A DNA stretch of 64,000 bases from Halarchaeoplasma sp046498385 (GCA_046498385.1 JAWOAU010000059.1:1-64000); one strand, 5' to 3'; shown: positions 28,901 to 37,147, counted from the stretch's first letter. The notes: generated from the sequence alone by a model not told the origin. Numbers and translations: made by a program.

Positions 28901-29518
28901 CCAGTCCCGGCAGAGCTGGAGGATTTCGAACTGTCGATCACCCCGACGACCGGAGATGCACCATTGGATGTAGAGATATCCTTAAGTGTAACAAACACCG
29001 GTGAAGAGGATACGGAAGCTGTTCTGTACAGAGGTACTGAAGCCTATGAGACCTTTGATGTCTCACCTGGTGACTTCGAAACTACAATAAACAAAACCTT
29101 GGACGCAGGCGTTCACGTGTTCTACTGGGGCGAAGAATCTGTTCTCGTCAATGCAAGAGAAGATGTCGTTCCCGGTGAGCCTGAACTGGTGAACTTGGAC
29201 TTAGGTGTGGAGCCGACCTCCGGAGAGGAACCGTTGGAAGTCACGATCTCCGTAAGTGCGGAGAACACAGGCGACGCCGATGGCGAAGTAGATGTCATCA
29301 TCGACGGTTCTATCGAGTACACGTTAACGGTACCTGCCGGTGAAACCGCAGACCACGAGTTCACTTACGAGTTCGAGAACCACGGAAACTACGACGTAGA
29401 GTTCGGTGATCTAACCGAGACTGTAGAAGTTGAGGAAGAAACCCCTGGATTTATGTTCCTCTTGCTGGCAGTGAGCGCCGTATTCGCGGTAGTGATCTAC
29501 CACGTCAAGAAGCGGTAA
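25946..29518 (+). CDS. Membrane-anchored oligopeptide ABC transporter substrate-binding protein
   Basis: About 1190 residues, twice the usual size for the SBP_bac_5 (DppA/OppA) family. A signal segment (MKWKKMMSLLLVAVLIGSLFAAFGSS) is followed by a long ligand-binding region. Three consecutive CARDB-like beta repeats of about 85 residues come next (nucleotides about 28640-28890, 28915-29155 and 29185-29435), each with the PTSGxxPLEVxIxxSAENTG pattern. A C-terminal membrane helix (FMFLLLAVSAVFAVVIYHV) ends in KKR. Binding proteins anchored at the carboxy end through stalk domains are common in archaea. The ATG at 25946 is preferred over a GTG at 25922, because GAGGT precedes it and the signal peptide is then canonical. 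First gene of the dpp cluster. Confidence 0.85.
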   Translation: MKWKKMMSLLLVAVLIGSLFAAFGSSLASAEGEYVDEIRLEVRMEQSVGVGDAATGVIDAFLQAVDGPTYDGIDDEWKANLIPLESFGSYTEFSYNTAWTEDSGFEVDTTGDGDLQVNPFAMREIRFATNFIVSRQEYVEELYDGFSIPMYQAISPSNPSYDAELRQIDEKYGLTYAGDFERGYNMIQDAMTDAMNNPDIAGEIRTPEDSPTNYWQYKAPGGAWEDIEVHMLIRVEDTRQEIGLNLADLLEDCHIKAERDVQDRDAIDIWLFTDPADMEWSLYTGGWISSATVAYQHATPVQFYTDYYPYMPGGIFGETNRYYHLRDEPYAQELLEDWANPLMAGQISDEETYWEYVRHISDVGVYQGARVFLENSADIVPLNDEAVVEVAADAVTGWSQIFSPRTLKTQDGTFTAAQFSAAGVLYMDNFNNIDGSSDYYGILQQRICFDPGTTLDPSKGTSIPVRADFVDDNGEYMLDMDYHFDNDGNLVKELPIPDNDNVWFYDVQAEEWINGGHEYVPIMEGDPPVQTGADLTEVDTVATAVTYDYHLGKWHSGHDLTTRDILAWHAFSMQLSYGPEWGAVGDQYYHVGYGTQNRPYYQNVKAIEVIDAEEGILKFYGDYTFPAESEMAGYYGTFPQHPWQMYEAVSHLRGQTELASTDTVYEWSNIPGAEYVHWISSSQTVDYSDTLANIADDGWIPPYLQSGPTPITVGELENEIDAIRGFQDQYELSFISQGPFIFVRYDTANLVVEMERHPYPDYPLPDDYWRDKLYVAGMRHGTMTAPTEVVAGEALEADVRVRVFEQYPLRRTRNLDPAVDDYEAEVTIYDEFDTVVDTFEPDYVNTDGSYLAVTLPGSFTTDLEEGFYTIEFQSKLVDEVATSVSSASFWLAEESAGGLINHELEIEPTSGYAPLEVDITVSAENTGGEELSETITLDGADTGYTLNVSAGETAEETFTHTLDEVGEYTFEFGPVSREVSVVEKPPVPAELEDFELSITPTTGDAPLDVEISLSVTNTGEEDTEAVLYRGTEAYETFDVSPGDFETTINKTLDAGVHVFYWGEESVLVNAREDVVPGEPELVNLDLGVEPTSGEEPLEVTISVSAENTGDADGEVDVIIDGSIEYTLTVPAGETADHEFTYEFENHGNYDVEFGDLTETVEVEEETPGFMFLLLAVSAVFAVVIYHVKKR

Positions 29519-29587
29519 ACCTAGGAGGGTCTCTCAAAAGCAAAAACCCCTTCCCTTACTTTTTTATATCATATATACACCTTAGTG

Positions 29588-29603
29588 GACAGTGGAAACT
29601 GTC
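29588..29603 (+). terminator. Hairpin after the binding protein gene
   Basis: GACAGT and ACTGTC pair perfectly around a GGAA loop, 70 bp past the binding-protein stop, and are followed by AAAAGTTT. It could end or stabilise most transcripts of the binding protein, so that it is made in excess over the permease subunits. Confidence 0.4.
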
Positions 29604-29701
29604 AAAAGTTTAGTGATTTCACAAATTTTTACAATTCATGAAAATTCATCTAGTATATTATACACTATTACTGATTATTAGGAGGCAATCAAATATCACT
29701 A

Positions 29702-29718
29702 AGAGCCTGACAGGCTCT
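29702..29718 (+). repeat. Perfect 8-bp inverted repeat upstream of dppB
   Basis: AGAGCCTG and CAGGCTCT are separated by a single A. The repeat lies about 14 bp upstream of the dppB TATA box. It may be an operator or the foot of a processed mRNA end. Confidence 0.4.
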
Positions 29719-29731
29719 CCTGACCACAAAT

Positions 29732-29740
29732 TTTATATTA
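29732..29740 (+). promoter_or_regulatory. Internal TATA box before dppB
   Basis: TTTATATTA, about 30 bp before the ATG at 29768, fits a nearly leaderless second transcript for the permease and ATPase genes. Confidence 0.5.
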
Positions 29741-29767
29741 TAACTCACCTTTCCTGAGATAGATAAC

Positions 29768-30826
29768 ATGCCAGCCACATTCAAATATTTCTTATTAAGA
29801 TCTGCAAACGCCTTAATCGTGTTGATTGTAGTGGTGTTCATAATCTCTTTGCTTTTTAATGCCCTTTCGTCGGAGATGGTAGAACAATTGATAGCTGAAC
29901 GGATGCAGGCATATTCGATGCGGCTCTCTGACGAGCTCACAGAAGAGCAAAGAAGACAGGCAATGGATAATCACGAAGAATATCTAAGAGATTTTTACGG
30001 CACCGAGGACCCGTTTTATGTTAGGGTGACTAGAACTACTAAAGATACTTTAAGTTTTAATTTAGGTACAAGCCACACAGATTATTATTACGGGGCGGAA
30101 GATGGCCGAGTGACCACTATAATCATGCATTATCTGCCAAGGACTATCTTATTGTTTTCCTCCGCGGCGATAACTTATATTATTCTCGGGATTGCGATCG
30201 GACTCAAAACCGCACAAGTTGCGGGATCTAAAATAGATAAGTTTGTATCTATATTTGGTATAGTCACCAGCAGTATGCCTATGTGGTGGGTAGGTATGTT
30301 AGTAATATTGATATTCGCCTATGAGCTTGGCTGGTTCCCTGCCTCTTCTTTACCCTTCCCGGACAGTACCGGTTTGGCGTACTATAAAGGTGTGATGCAT
30401 AGGATGGCCATGCCTTTAGGCACGATCGTCTTCGTTGCATTCGGTGCACGTGCATGGACTACTAGAAACATGGTAACCTCTGTTTTACAGGATGATTATA
30501 TCATGGCTGCTAGAGCAAAAGGGGTTCCGGAAAATCGTGTCATCTACGGTCACACATTGAAGACCGCGTCCCCTCCGATCATAACCAGTGCCATTCTGGC
30601 TTTCTTATTATCTATCGGTGGAGCAATGATCACTGAAGTAATTTTTAACTGGCCTGGTATGGGATTCCTTTTGAGAGCGGCCATATTCCAGAATTCGGAC
30701 TTGCCGGTTATTATGGGTATTGTCTTTATAACAACTGTGCTGTGGGTAGTTGGATATTTAATTGCGGACTTACTGTATGGATATCTGGATCCCAGAGTTG
30801 AAGTTGGAGCTGAGAAAAGAGTGTAA
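29768..30826 (+). CDS. dppB: Oligopeptide ABC transporter permease, DppB/OppB type
   Basis: A 352-residue inner membrane subunit. The first helix (ALIVLIVVVFIISLLFNAL) is followed by an extracellular loop and then five more helices. The cytoplasmic EAA loop that docks on the ATPases is MAARAKGVPENRVIYGHTLK. The usual SSMPMWWVGML and WPGMGFLLRAAIFQNSDLPVIMG segments are present. The length is normal for the family. It is followed 11 bp later by the partner permease. Substrates are probably peptides, given the family and the secreted peptidases nearby. Confidence 0.9.
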   Translation: MPATFKYFLLRSANALIVLIVVVFIISLLFNALSSEMVEQLIAERMQAYSMRLSDELTEEQRRQAMDNHEEYLRDFYGTEDPFYVRVTRTTKDTLSFNLGTSHTDYYYGAEDGRVTTIIMHYLPRTILLFSSAAITYIILGIAIGLKTAQVAGSKIDKFVSIFGIVTSSMPMWWVGMLVILIFAYELGWFPASSLPFPDSTGLAYYKGVMHRMAMPLGTIVFVAFGARAWTTRNMVTSVLQDDYIMAARAKGVPENRVIYGHTLKTASPPIITSAILAFLLSIGGAMITEVIFNWPGMGFLLRAAIFQNSDLPVIMGIVFITTVLWVVGYLIADLLYGYLDPRVEVGAEKRV

Positions 30827-30837
30827 GGTGATTTCAA

Positions 30838-33800
30838 ATGAGACTTGAGGATATCAAGGAAAGAACATTTAGCATCGCAAAAGAATTTAGAGGACAAAAG
30901 ATGGGGGTGCTGGGAGTTAGCATAATCCTGTTCATGTTGATCCTTGCAATATTTGCTCCTATTTTAGCCCCGGGTGTTGGTGGGGAATGGAATAGTATAA
31001 CTCGCTGGGAAGACAATCCGAGAGCCGCTCAGCCGGCCTGGGTTGATTATATACTTCCCGGTTCAAGAGCATCTCACGAGATAATGGAGGACCCGGATGA
31101 ATTCGATGAAGACCGGATGGAGTTGACGTATAATTACCAAAATGATTATGACTACCCTCCATCTGATGTAAGTGTTAGTGTGGCAGGGCAAAGCAACCGC
31201 CCGACAGTATATGTTTGGTTGACATTTGCTCGCCCTGACGGTAGGGAAATAGCTTTTGCTAGCGGGGAACGTGTATCTGTTTTTCAGGAGTTACAATTTG
31301 TAGAACGCGGTGATGAAGTATTTGATTTCGGACTTGACGAGTTTGCCGTGGAGAGTTATATGAGGGTTGGTACCGTTTCAGACTCTCTAAGAGAGGCATT
31401 TTTGAGGTATGGGATAGAGTTGGATCAAGATGCCGTTGTGGAAAAAACTGATAACGGCTGGGAGGTCAAAAACGGCATATATTCTTATACTGTTTTAGAT
31501 ACTGGAGAAGAAGGCCTGTATCTCGATGTGTCTCCCGAGATGGCAGATACTTTTCAGCTAGATCCTGAGCTAGAACAAGATTTGAACCCCGATTATATAC
31601 ATGATAATATCAGTGCTGCCTTTGAGGAAGTAAATTCAGATTTATCAGATTATGCGACCATCAGTTCTACTGCTGATGGTTGGTTGATAGAAGATGGTAT
31701 ATTTTCCTTTAATATCGACGATAATCTGGTAGTTAGTATTGGAGTGAGTATCGGTGAACTCTTTGAGTTCGATATGGCTGATGTTTTGTATCGGTTGTAT
31801 TTCGACGAAGTAGGTGATGACCTTAGAGTAGCCTTCTCACACAACGACTTTTCCCTTTCCACTCATGCGACTATATCTGATTTAGATACGGGGTGGTTTG
31901 TTGAAGATGGTATATACGAATTTACTATAACCGAGGATGACGAAATAGAGTATGGTATGAAGGTGGATGTGGAATTAAAAGAAGGAGAATTATTCACATT
32001 AGATCCAGACATTGAAGAGTACCTTGAAGAAGGTCCAGTTGATAACAATGTAATTCAAGCTTTTGATGATAATGGGATCATTCTAGGTCGGAATGCTATA
32101 GTTAATGAAACCACCGGCGGCTGGGTGATCCAGGACGGCACGTATTTATTTGAGATAGATGGTGATCTAACGGTTCAAGCAAGAATGCATTCCTTTGAAT
32201 TGGATGTTGAGTTAACTGAGATGGTGGAGTCTGTCGACACTACACTGCACGACAACGTGACAGAAGCCTTTGATGATAATGGGATCTCGCTATCTAGTGA
32301 CGCTAAAGATAAAGGACTAACAGAACTTGATGAGGGTTGGGAATTACAGGATGGAAAATATACCTTCACCATAGATACTGATTTGAATGTTGAAATCGAT
32401 ATAAAGGACTCCTTTGTATTTATATTAGATGAAGAAAAGGGCCTTGAGGCGGCCTTTTCTGAAAATCAATATACTCTGTCTCGGCGGGCGGCGATAACCG
32501 AATCGGACGATGCAGCATGGATGATCGAAGACAGGGTATTCAATTATACAGTAGCTCATTTAGAGAACGATTTATACTCCGTTCAATTGAGTATGAGAGA
32601 CATGTTCCAGTTTGATTTAGACTACAAAATTTTCCTTGAGGAAGGTACCGTTAGACCTTCTTTGATCGATTTGTTTGATGAGAACGGGATCACTCTTTCA
32701 GATACCGCGGAGATAGTAGGTCAAGATGAAGATGGGTTGATTTGGCATATCAAGGAAGGTGAAGAGAGGTACTATGTCGAGGACCTCGGGAACCTGGTTG
32801 CTCAGGTGTATTATCTTAACCCCGAAGAGTATGTTTTTATAGGTGACATAGGTGATAGAAGTACGGCCACCGATGGCCTGATAGATATCTTTACAGAACA
32901 GGGATTGGTTATCGATAGCGATACAATGCTTCGACAGTGGGATACTCATGCTACAGAATGGTGGATAGAACATCCTACCGGATTCATGGCAAAGATAGAA
33001 AACGATGGTATGAATATATATGCACTAACCGAATTCGTATATTCTTTTACTATACGTTCTAAGGCGGGAAGAGAATCCGTTTATAACTTTGGTTTGGACT
33101 ATCATGATGAAAACGAAGACATACCTATGCAGGGACAGATTAACTCTCAGGATATCCCCTTCGCTAACGCTGAAGATGGCAATATTTTGTTGAACCCCCA
33201 GTCTCTGAAAGGCGAATATACCCTAACGGTTAGAACCGCTTATGCATCATCTTTTGACGATGAAACAACCAGAGTGATATTTAGAGGTCGGAAGTATGGT
33301 TTAATGGGCACGGACACGTCTAGACGTGACATTGCTTTAGGTTGGGTGTGGGGTGCCAGGTGGGCTTTAATGATCGGGGCCATCATCTCCATAACCACGG
33401 TCACCCTTGGTCTATTATATGGTATGACCAGTGCATATTATGGTGGATGGGTGGATGAGTTCATGCAAAGGCTAAACGAGGTTTTGATAGGTATTCCTAT
33501 GTTCCCTATCCTCATAATCACCATGTTCATCATGGGTAGATCCATATGGATATTCGTTGGCCTTTACACTCTATTAGGTTGGCGTGGATTAGCGAAAATT
33601 ATTCGGTCGCGAGGTATTCAAATACGTCAGGATACATACATAGAAGCGGCACAATCATTAGGCTCCAGCGGTGGTCGTATTATCACCAAACACATGATAC
33701 CCCAGCTGTTACCATACGGCATCGCGGAAGGGGCGTTGTTGATTCCCCTGGTCATCATCGCTGAGGCGGGCCTTAGTGTTCTGGGCTTAGGTGATCCAAA

Positions 33801-33975
33801 CGTGGTCACATGGGGCCGTATGCTTTCACAGGCCCATAGTGGAGCGGCAACCACTCAGGGACTGTGGTGGTGGGTACTCTTACCAGGACTGGGCATAACT
33901 CTTGTGGGTTTCGGATTTATAGCTACGGGGATGGCTTTAGAACGTGTTATTAATCCTAAGATGAGACAGAGGTAA
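30838..33975 (+). CDS. dppC: DppC-type ABC permease with a giant repeat-containing extracellular insert
   Basis: A 1045-residue protein where about 300 is usual. Residues 1-50 are the normal amino part (KERTFSIAKEFRGQKMGVLG, then helix IILFMLILAIFAPIL). Residues about 821-1045 are the normal permease core: GLMGTDTSRRDIALGWVWGAR, the EAA loop EAAQSLGSSGGRIITKHMIP and AEAGLSVLGLGDP. Between them lie about 770 acidic residues with eight copies of a 65-residue repeat (about 183-735), plus two flanking beta-rich segments. They fall in the first extracytoplasmic loop. There is no frameshift, and flanking genes are spaced as in a normal operon (11 bp before, 4 bp after). The insert may form a substrate gate, or a docking arm for the anchored binding protein. 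This role is inference. Confidence 0.85.
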   Translation: MRLEDIKERTFSIAKEFRGQKMGVLGVSIILFMLILAIFAPILAPGVGGEWNSITRWEDNPRAAQPAWVDYILPGSRASHEIMEDPDEFDEDRMELTYNYQNDYDYPPSDVSVSVAGQSNRPTVYVWLTFARPDGREIAFASGERVSVFQELQFVERGDEVFDFGLDEFAVESYMRVGTVSDSLREAFLRYGIELDQDAVVEKTDNGWEVKNGIYSYTVLDTGEEGLYLDVSPEMADTFQLDPELEQDLNPDYIHDNISAAFEEVNSDLSDYATISSTADGWLIEDGIFSFNIDDNLVVSIGVSIGELFEFDMADVLYRLYFDEVGDDLRVAFSHNDFSLSTHATISDLDTGWFVEDGIYEFTITEDDEIEYGMKVDVELKEGELFTLDPDIEEYLEEGPVDNNVIQAFDDNGIILGRNAIVNETTGGWVIQDGTYLFEIDGDLTVQARMHSFELDVELTEMVESVDTTLHDNVTEAFDDNGISLSSDAKDKGLTELDEGWELQDGKYTFTIDTDLNVEIDIKDSFVFILDEEKGLEAAFSENQYTLSRRAAITESDDAAWMIEDRVFNYTVAHLENDLYSVQLSMRDMFQFDLDYKIFLEEGTVRPSLIDLFDENGITLSDTAEIVGQDEDGLIWHIKEGEERYYVEDLGNLVAQVYYLNPEEYVFIGDIGDRSTATDGLIDIFTEQGLVIDSDTMLRQWDTHATEWWIEHPTGFMAKIENDGMNIYALTEFVYSFTIRSKAGRESVYNFGLDYHDENEDIPMQGQINSQDIPFANAEDGNILLNPQSLKGEYTLTVRTAYASSFDDETTRVIFRGRKYGLMGTDTSRRDIALGWVWGARWALMIGAIISITTVTLGLLYGMTSAYYGGWVDEFMQRLNEVLIGIPMFPILIITMFIMGRSIWIFVGLYTLLGWRGLAKIIRSRGIQIRQDTYIEAAQSLGSSGGRIITKHMIPQLLPYGIAEGALLIPLVIIAEAGLSVLGLGDPNVVTWGRMLSQAHSGAATTQGLWWWVLLPGLGITLVGFGFIATGMALERVINPKMRQR
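31384..33042 (+). repeat. Eight tandem protein repeats (about 65 residues each) inside dppC
   Basis: Copies begin at protein residues about 183, 257, 329, 404, 473, 536, 609 and 680. The shared pattern is LxxAFxxNGIxLSxxA, then GWxIxDGxYxFxI, then a hydrophobic strand and FxLDxE. Examples are VIQAFDDNGIILGRNA, VTEAFDDNGISLSSDA and LIDLFDENGITLSDTA. The copies are diverged at DNA level, so the array is old rather than a recent slippage product. I know no named family for this unit. Confidence 0.75.
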
Positions 33976-33979
33976 TCTG

Positions 33980-34951
33980 ATGACAGAAAAAACGATACTC
34001 AATGTAAAAGACCTGAGCACACATTACTTTACCAGTAAAGGTGTTGTAAAGGCCCTTGATGACGCTAGTTTTAAGCTTAAAGGCGGCCAATCTATAGGTA
34101 TAGCCGGCGAAAGTGGGTGCGGTAAAAGTACAATGGCCTACTCTCTTTTGAAAATGGTTCAGCCCCCTGGAAGAATAGTTAAAGGCAGTATAGACTTAAA
34201 GGGACTTGAGATAACAAATCTCTCTGAAAGGGATGCACGGAGAAAATTACGGTGGCAGAAGATATCAATGGTTTTCCAGGGTGCCATGGATATAATGACC
34301 CCTGTTTACAGTGTTGGATATCAGATGAAGGAACCTTTAAGATACCACAAAGATATCAGTGGCACTGCCGCCGATGAGATATGTATGAGGTATCTTGACA
34401 TGGTCGATCTAGATACTGAACTGTTCTATCGTTATCCTCATGAGTTAAGCGGTGGTCAAAAGCAAAGAATAATCATCGCTACCGCTCTTTTACTGGAACC
34501 CGATGTGGTGATATTGGATGAACCCACTACCGCTTTAGACGTGGTGGTAGAAGCAAGGATAATGAACGACCTTAAACGTCTGAAAAAGGAATTAAATAAC
34601 GGGATGATCTTCATAACTCACGATTTGAGTATATTGGCTGAGATATCGGATAATTTAGCCATAATGTATGCAGGATGGATAGTTGAACTAGGGAAAGCTA
34701 CCCAGATATATAAGAATCCAAAACACCCATACACACAGAAGCTAATAGCTGCAATTCCCAGGTTACATAAAGATATTGATAGGTTAGAATACATACCTGG
34801 AGCTCCACCGGAATTGACCAATCCACCCAAGGGTTGTCGATTCCACCCCCGCTGTGAGCAAGCCTTTGAAAAATGTACTAGGGTTGAACCCAAAGCATAC
34901 GATGTGGATGGTGTAAGAGTTAAATGTCACCTGTACGAGGAGGGTCAATAA
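33980..34951 (+). CDS. dppD: Oligopeptide ABC transporter ATPase, DppD type
   Basis: A 323-residue cytoplasmic ATPase that powers peptide import with its partner DppF. It has Walker A GESGCGKST, the Q-loop MVFQGAMD, signature LSGGQKQR, Walker B VVILDEPTTALD and the switch His in FITHDLS. The family-specific carboxy region has PPKGCRFHPRCEQAFEKC, a cysteine motif of the oligopeptide ATPase C-terminal domain that can hold an iron-sulfur cluster. The stop codon shares bases with the dppF start (TAATG), so the two are translationally coupled. Confidence 0.93.
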   Translation: MTEKTILNVKDLSTHYFTSKGVVKALDDASFKLKGGQSIGIAGESGCGKSTMAYSLLKMVQPPGRIVKGSIDLKGLEITNLSERDARRKLRWQKISMVFQGAMDIMTPVYSVGYQMKEPLRYHKDISGTAADEICMRYLDMVDLDTELFYRYPHELSGGQKQRIIIATALLLEPDVVILDEPTTALDVVVEARIMNDLKRLKKELNNGMIFITHDLSILAEISDNLAIMYAGWIVELGKATQIYKNPKHPYTQKLIAAIPRLHKDIDRLEYIPGAPPELTNPPKGCRFHPRCEQAFEKCTRVEPKAYDVDGVRVKCHLYEEGQ

Positions 34952-36048
34952 TGCCTAAGACTATAGTAAAAGCTAGGAATCTTCGGAAGGAATTCGAGAT
35001 AGGTCAAACTTTCATGCAGAAGGTGCGCAAAAAGCCGAAACTAAAGGTTAAAGCTGTGGATGGAATCGATTTTGAGATATATGATAAAAAGGCCATGGCA
35101 TTTGTCGGTGAATCAGGGTGTGGAAAAACCACCGTAGGCAAGCTTGTGATGAAGCTATTAGATGCTACGTCTGGAAATCTTTACGTAAAGGGACAGGATA
35201 TCACTAAAATCGATGACGCTCGTAAACTCAAGGCCTACAGACGCATGGCACAAATGATATATCAAGATCCCTTTTCATCCCTTGATCCTCGATACAAGGT
35301 ATTCGATATACTTGAAGAACCGCTTTTGATACATGATATCGGTTCCAGCATAGCTGAAAGGAGAGCTATGATAGAGAAGGTTCTTGAGGACGTACGATTG
35401 ACCCCTCCAGAAGAGTTCTTAGACCGTTATCCCCATATGTTGTCCGGAGGTCAAAGGCAGAGAATCGCTATTGCGAGATGTTTGATACTTAATCCGGACT
35501 TTATTGTTGCGGATGAACCGGTATCCATGCTTGACGTTTCGGTACGGGCTGAGCTGTTGAACTTAATGAAGGACCTTATCGAGGTACAGGATTTAACATA
35601 TTTGTATATAACACACGATATCTCTACCACTCGATTCTTCACGGACTACATCGGTGTGATGTATCTTGGAGATTTGGTGGAGCAGGGCCCGGTAGGAGAG
35701 GTTTTGGATAAACCCATGCATCCTTATACTCAGGCATTGTTAGCAGCTGTGCCGGAACCGGAACCAGATCGGTTGGATAGGATCAAGGAGATCCCGATTA
35801 AAGGTGAAATCCCCTCAGGTACTAACGTACCTAGCGGATGCAGATTCCACCCCAGGTGTCCTCACTGTAAGGACATTTGTAAAGAACAGACTCCACCATC
35901 GAAGGAGCCCGATAAGAAGGGGCACATAGTCAAATGTCACTTTGCAGGTGAAATTGAATTCAAGCTGAAGGTAGCAAAACTCAGTAAAGACGGCAAGGTC
36001 GAAAAGGTAGAGGAGATCACGAGGGACATCGTTGTAGATTCATCGTAA
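34951..36048 (+). CDS. dppF: Oligopeptide ABC transporter ATPase, DppF type
   Basis: A 365-residue partner ATPase from the ATG at 34951, which overlaps the dppD stop and follows a GAGGAGGGT ribosome site inside dppD. An upstream in-frame ATG at 34924 is less likely. Walker A GESGCGKTT, signature LSGGQRQR, Walker B FIVADEPVSMLD and His switch YITHDIS are all intact. The C-terminal domain carries GCRFHPRCPHCKDIC. About 40 extra residues after the usual end (FAGEIEFKLKVAKLSKDGKVEKVEE) form a small tail not typical of DppF. Confidence 0.93.
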   Translation: MPKTIVKARNLRKEFEIGQTFMQKVRKKPKLKVKAVDGIDFEIYDKKAMAFVGESGCGKTTVGKLVMKLLDATSGNLYVKGQDITKIDDARKLKAYRRMAQMIYQDPFSSLDPRYKVFDILEEPLLIHDIGSSIAERRAMIEKVLEDVRLTPPEEFLDRYPHMLSGGQRQRIAIARCLILNPDFIVADEPVSMLDVSVRAELLNLMKDLIEVQDLTYLYITHDISTTRFFTDYIGVMYLGDLVEQGPVGEVLDKPMHPYTQALLAAVPEPEPDRLDRIKEIPIKGEIPSGTNVPSGCRFHPRCPHCKDICKEQTPPSKEPDKKGHIVKCHFAGEIEFKLKVAKLSKDGKVEKVEEITRDIVVDSS

Positions 36049-36108
36049 GACCTCCTCATCCAAAGGTCTTTTATAGGTTGTAATACACCTGTATTATTGA
36101 TTAGATTC

Positions 36109-36696
36109 ATGAACGACGATAAGAAAGCAAAGCCCAACACGTGGAAATATCTTATACATACTCCCAAGTTTTGGTATGGTTTTTTAGCGATGTTACTTGC
36201 GGTTTTACTTTCTTTTGCATCTATTTATCCTACCATTGAAACCCGGACGGTAGCTCAAGAATGGGAAAGGACCGACGGTGATGATATGGCCGATAACTCC
36301 TTCAAGCTTTTTAGACCTTCTGAAATCGTAGGAAATAATTTATATCTATTTTATGAGGGCGATGACTCTATCAATATTACGATATACGATAGTAATTGGG
36401 AACATTTGGATGATGAAGAGCTAACTTCTACGAACAACGAATACGAGGAAGAAATAGGCCGTGATGCCAGTTGGCTGATATTCGAAAATTTTGATCAAGG
36501 AAAACTCCAGATGGAGCATATGGTTGAATATCGGGCCCAGAAATATTCCTTTTTAGCCGTCATTGCATTGTTAATGACTTTAGTTGGGATGTATTTAATT
36601 TCCAAAGGGTATCAGACCGCATTAGATCGGATGGTGGAGGATTTACGGTATACAGATGTCGATGATGGATACACGCCTCCACATGGAGATAAGTGA
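36109..36696 (+). CDS. Membrane protein with extracellular domain, downstream of dpp operon
   Basis: About 195 residues from the ATG at 36109; a TTG at 36097 is less likely. Helix 1 (YGFLAMLLAVLLSFASIYP) and helix 2 (YSFLAVIALLMTLVGMYLIS) bracket about 110 residues outside the cell, with LYLFYEGDDSINITIYDS. The short tail has YTDVDDGYTPPHGDK. No family is recognised. A TATA-like TTTTATAGG near 36070 suggests its own promoter. It lies 7 bp upstream of the next gene, so the two are probably a pair. Confidence 0.55.
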   Translation: MNDDKKAKPNTWKYLIHTPKFWYGFLAMLLAVLLSFASIYPTIETRTVAQEWERTDGDDMADNSFKLFRPSEIVGNNLYLFYEGDDSINITIYDSNWEHLDDEELTSTNNEYEEEIGRDASWLIFENFDQGKLQMEHMVEYRAQKYSFLAVIALLMTLVGMYLISKGYQTALDRMVEDLRYTDVDDGYTPPHGDK

Positions 36697-36703
36697 TTAG
36701 AAT

Positions 36704-37147
36704 ATGAAAGCAAAAGATAGATTGGATGGAATGACTGTATTCTTTAGTCACCCTCCATTCACCTTTCGTACGTCTACTGAACGCTACTGTATATCTATCC
36801 TTGATAAGCTCAATGTAAAGAAAGTAATAAACCCGATAGATTACGGCCTTAAGGACGATATGAGGGCGTTGGTCAGGAAATCGGATGCGGTCATAGGGAT
36901 GAGTGTTAATAGTAAACTAACCTTCTTGGTATGGAATGAGATGAAGTATGCGGAGAAGCATGGGAAAGAGATATTCACTATGATGGTAGAAAGCAAGGAT
37001 GATATAGGACCTTTAATTGAAGGTATACCTGATAATGTCAAAAAACTATCCCTAGACGAATCCAAGATATTTACGTCCGAGATCCTTTCAGAACACCGAG
37101 AAACATTTTTCAGTTTAATCATAGGTAACTGGGGTAGAAGATTTTAG
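36704..37147 (+). CDS. Small Rossmann-like protein, possibly TIR/nucleoside-deoxyribosyltransferase-like
   Basis: A 147-residue soluble protein. MTVFFSHPPFTFRTSTER at the front, a predicted strand with INPIDYGL, then MRALVRKSDAVIGMSV and VWNEMKYAEKHGKEIFTMMV resemble the layout of nucleoside 2-deoxyribosyltransferase-like and TIR-like folds. In those, a Ser/Asp-rich loop and a late Glu act on a nucleotide. The family assignment is tentative and rests on this pattern only. It follows the membrane protein by 7 bp in the same direction, hinting at a two-gene unit. Confidence 0.5.
   Translation: MKAKDRLDGMTVFFSHPPFTFRTSTERYCISILDKLNVKKVINPIDYGLKDDMRALVRKSDAVIGMSVNSKLTFLVWNEMKYAEKHGKEIFTMMVESKDDIGPLIEGIPDNVKKLSLDESKIFTSEILSEHRETFFSLIIGNWGRRF

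Noticed and set aside
30838..33975. dppC as two genes fused by a sequencing error
   Set aside because: The frame is open throughout, the insert keeps one repeat pattern, and the amino helix and permease core together form one DppC.
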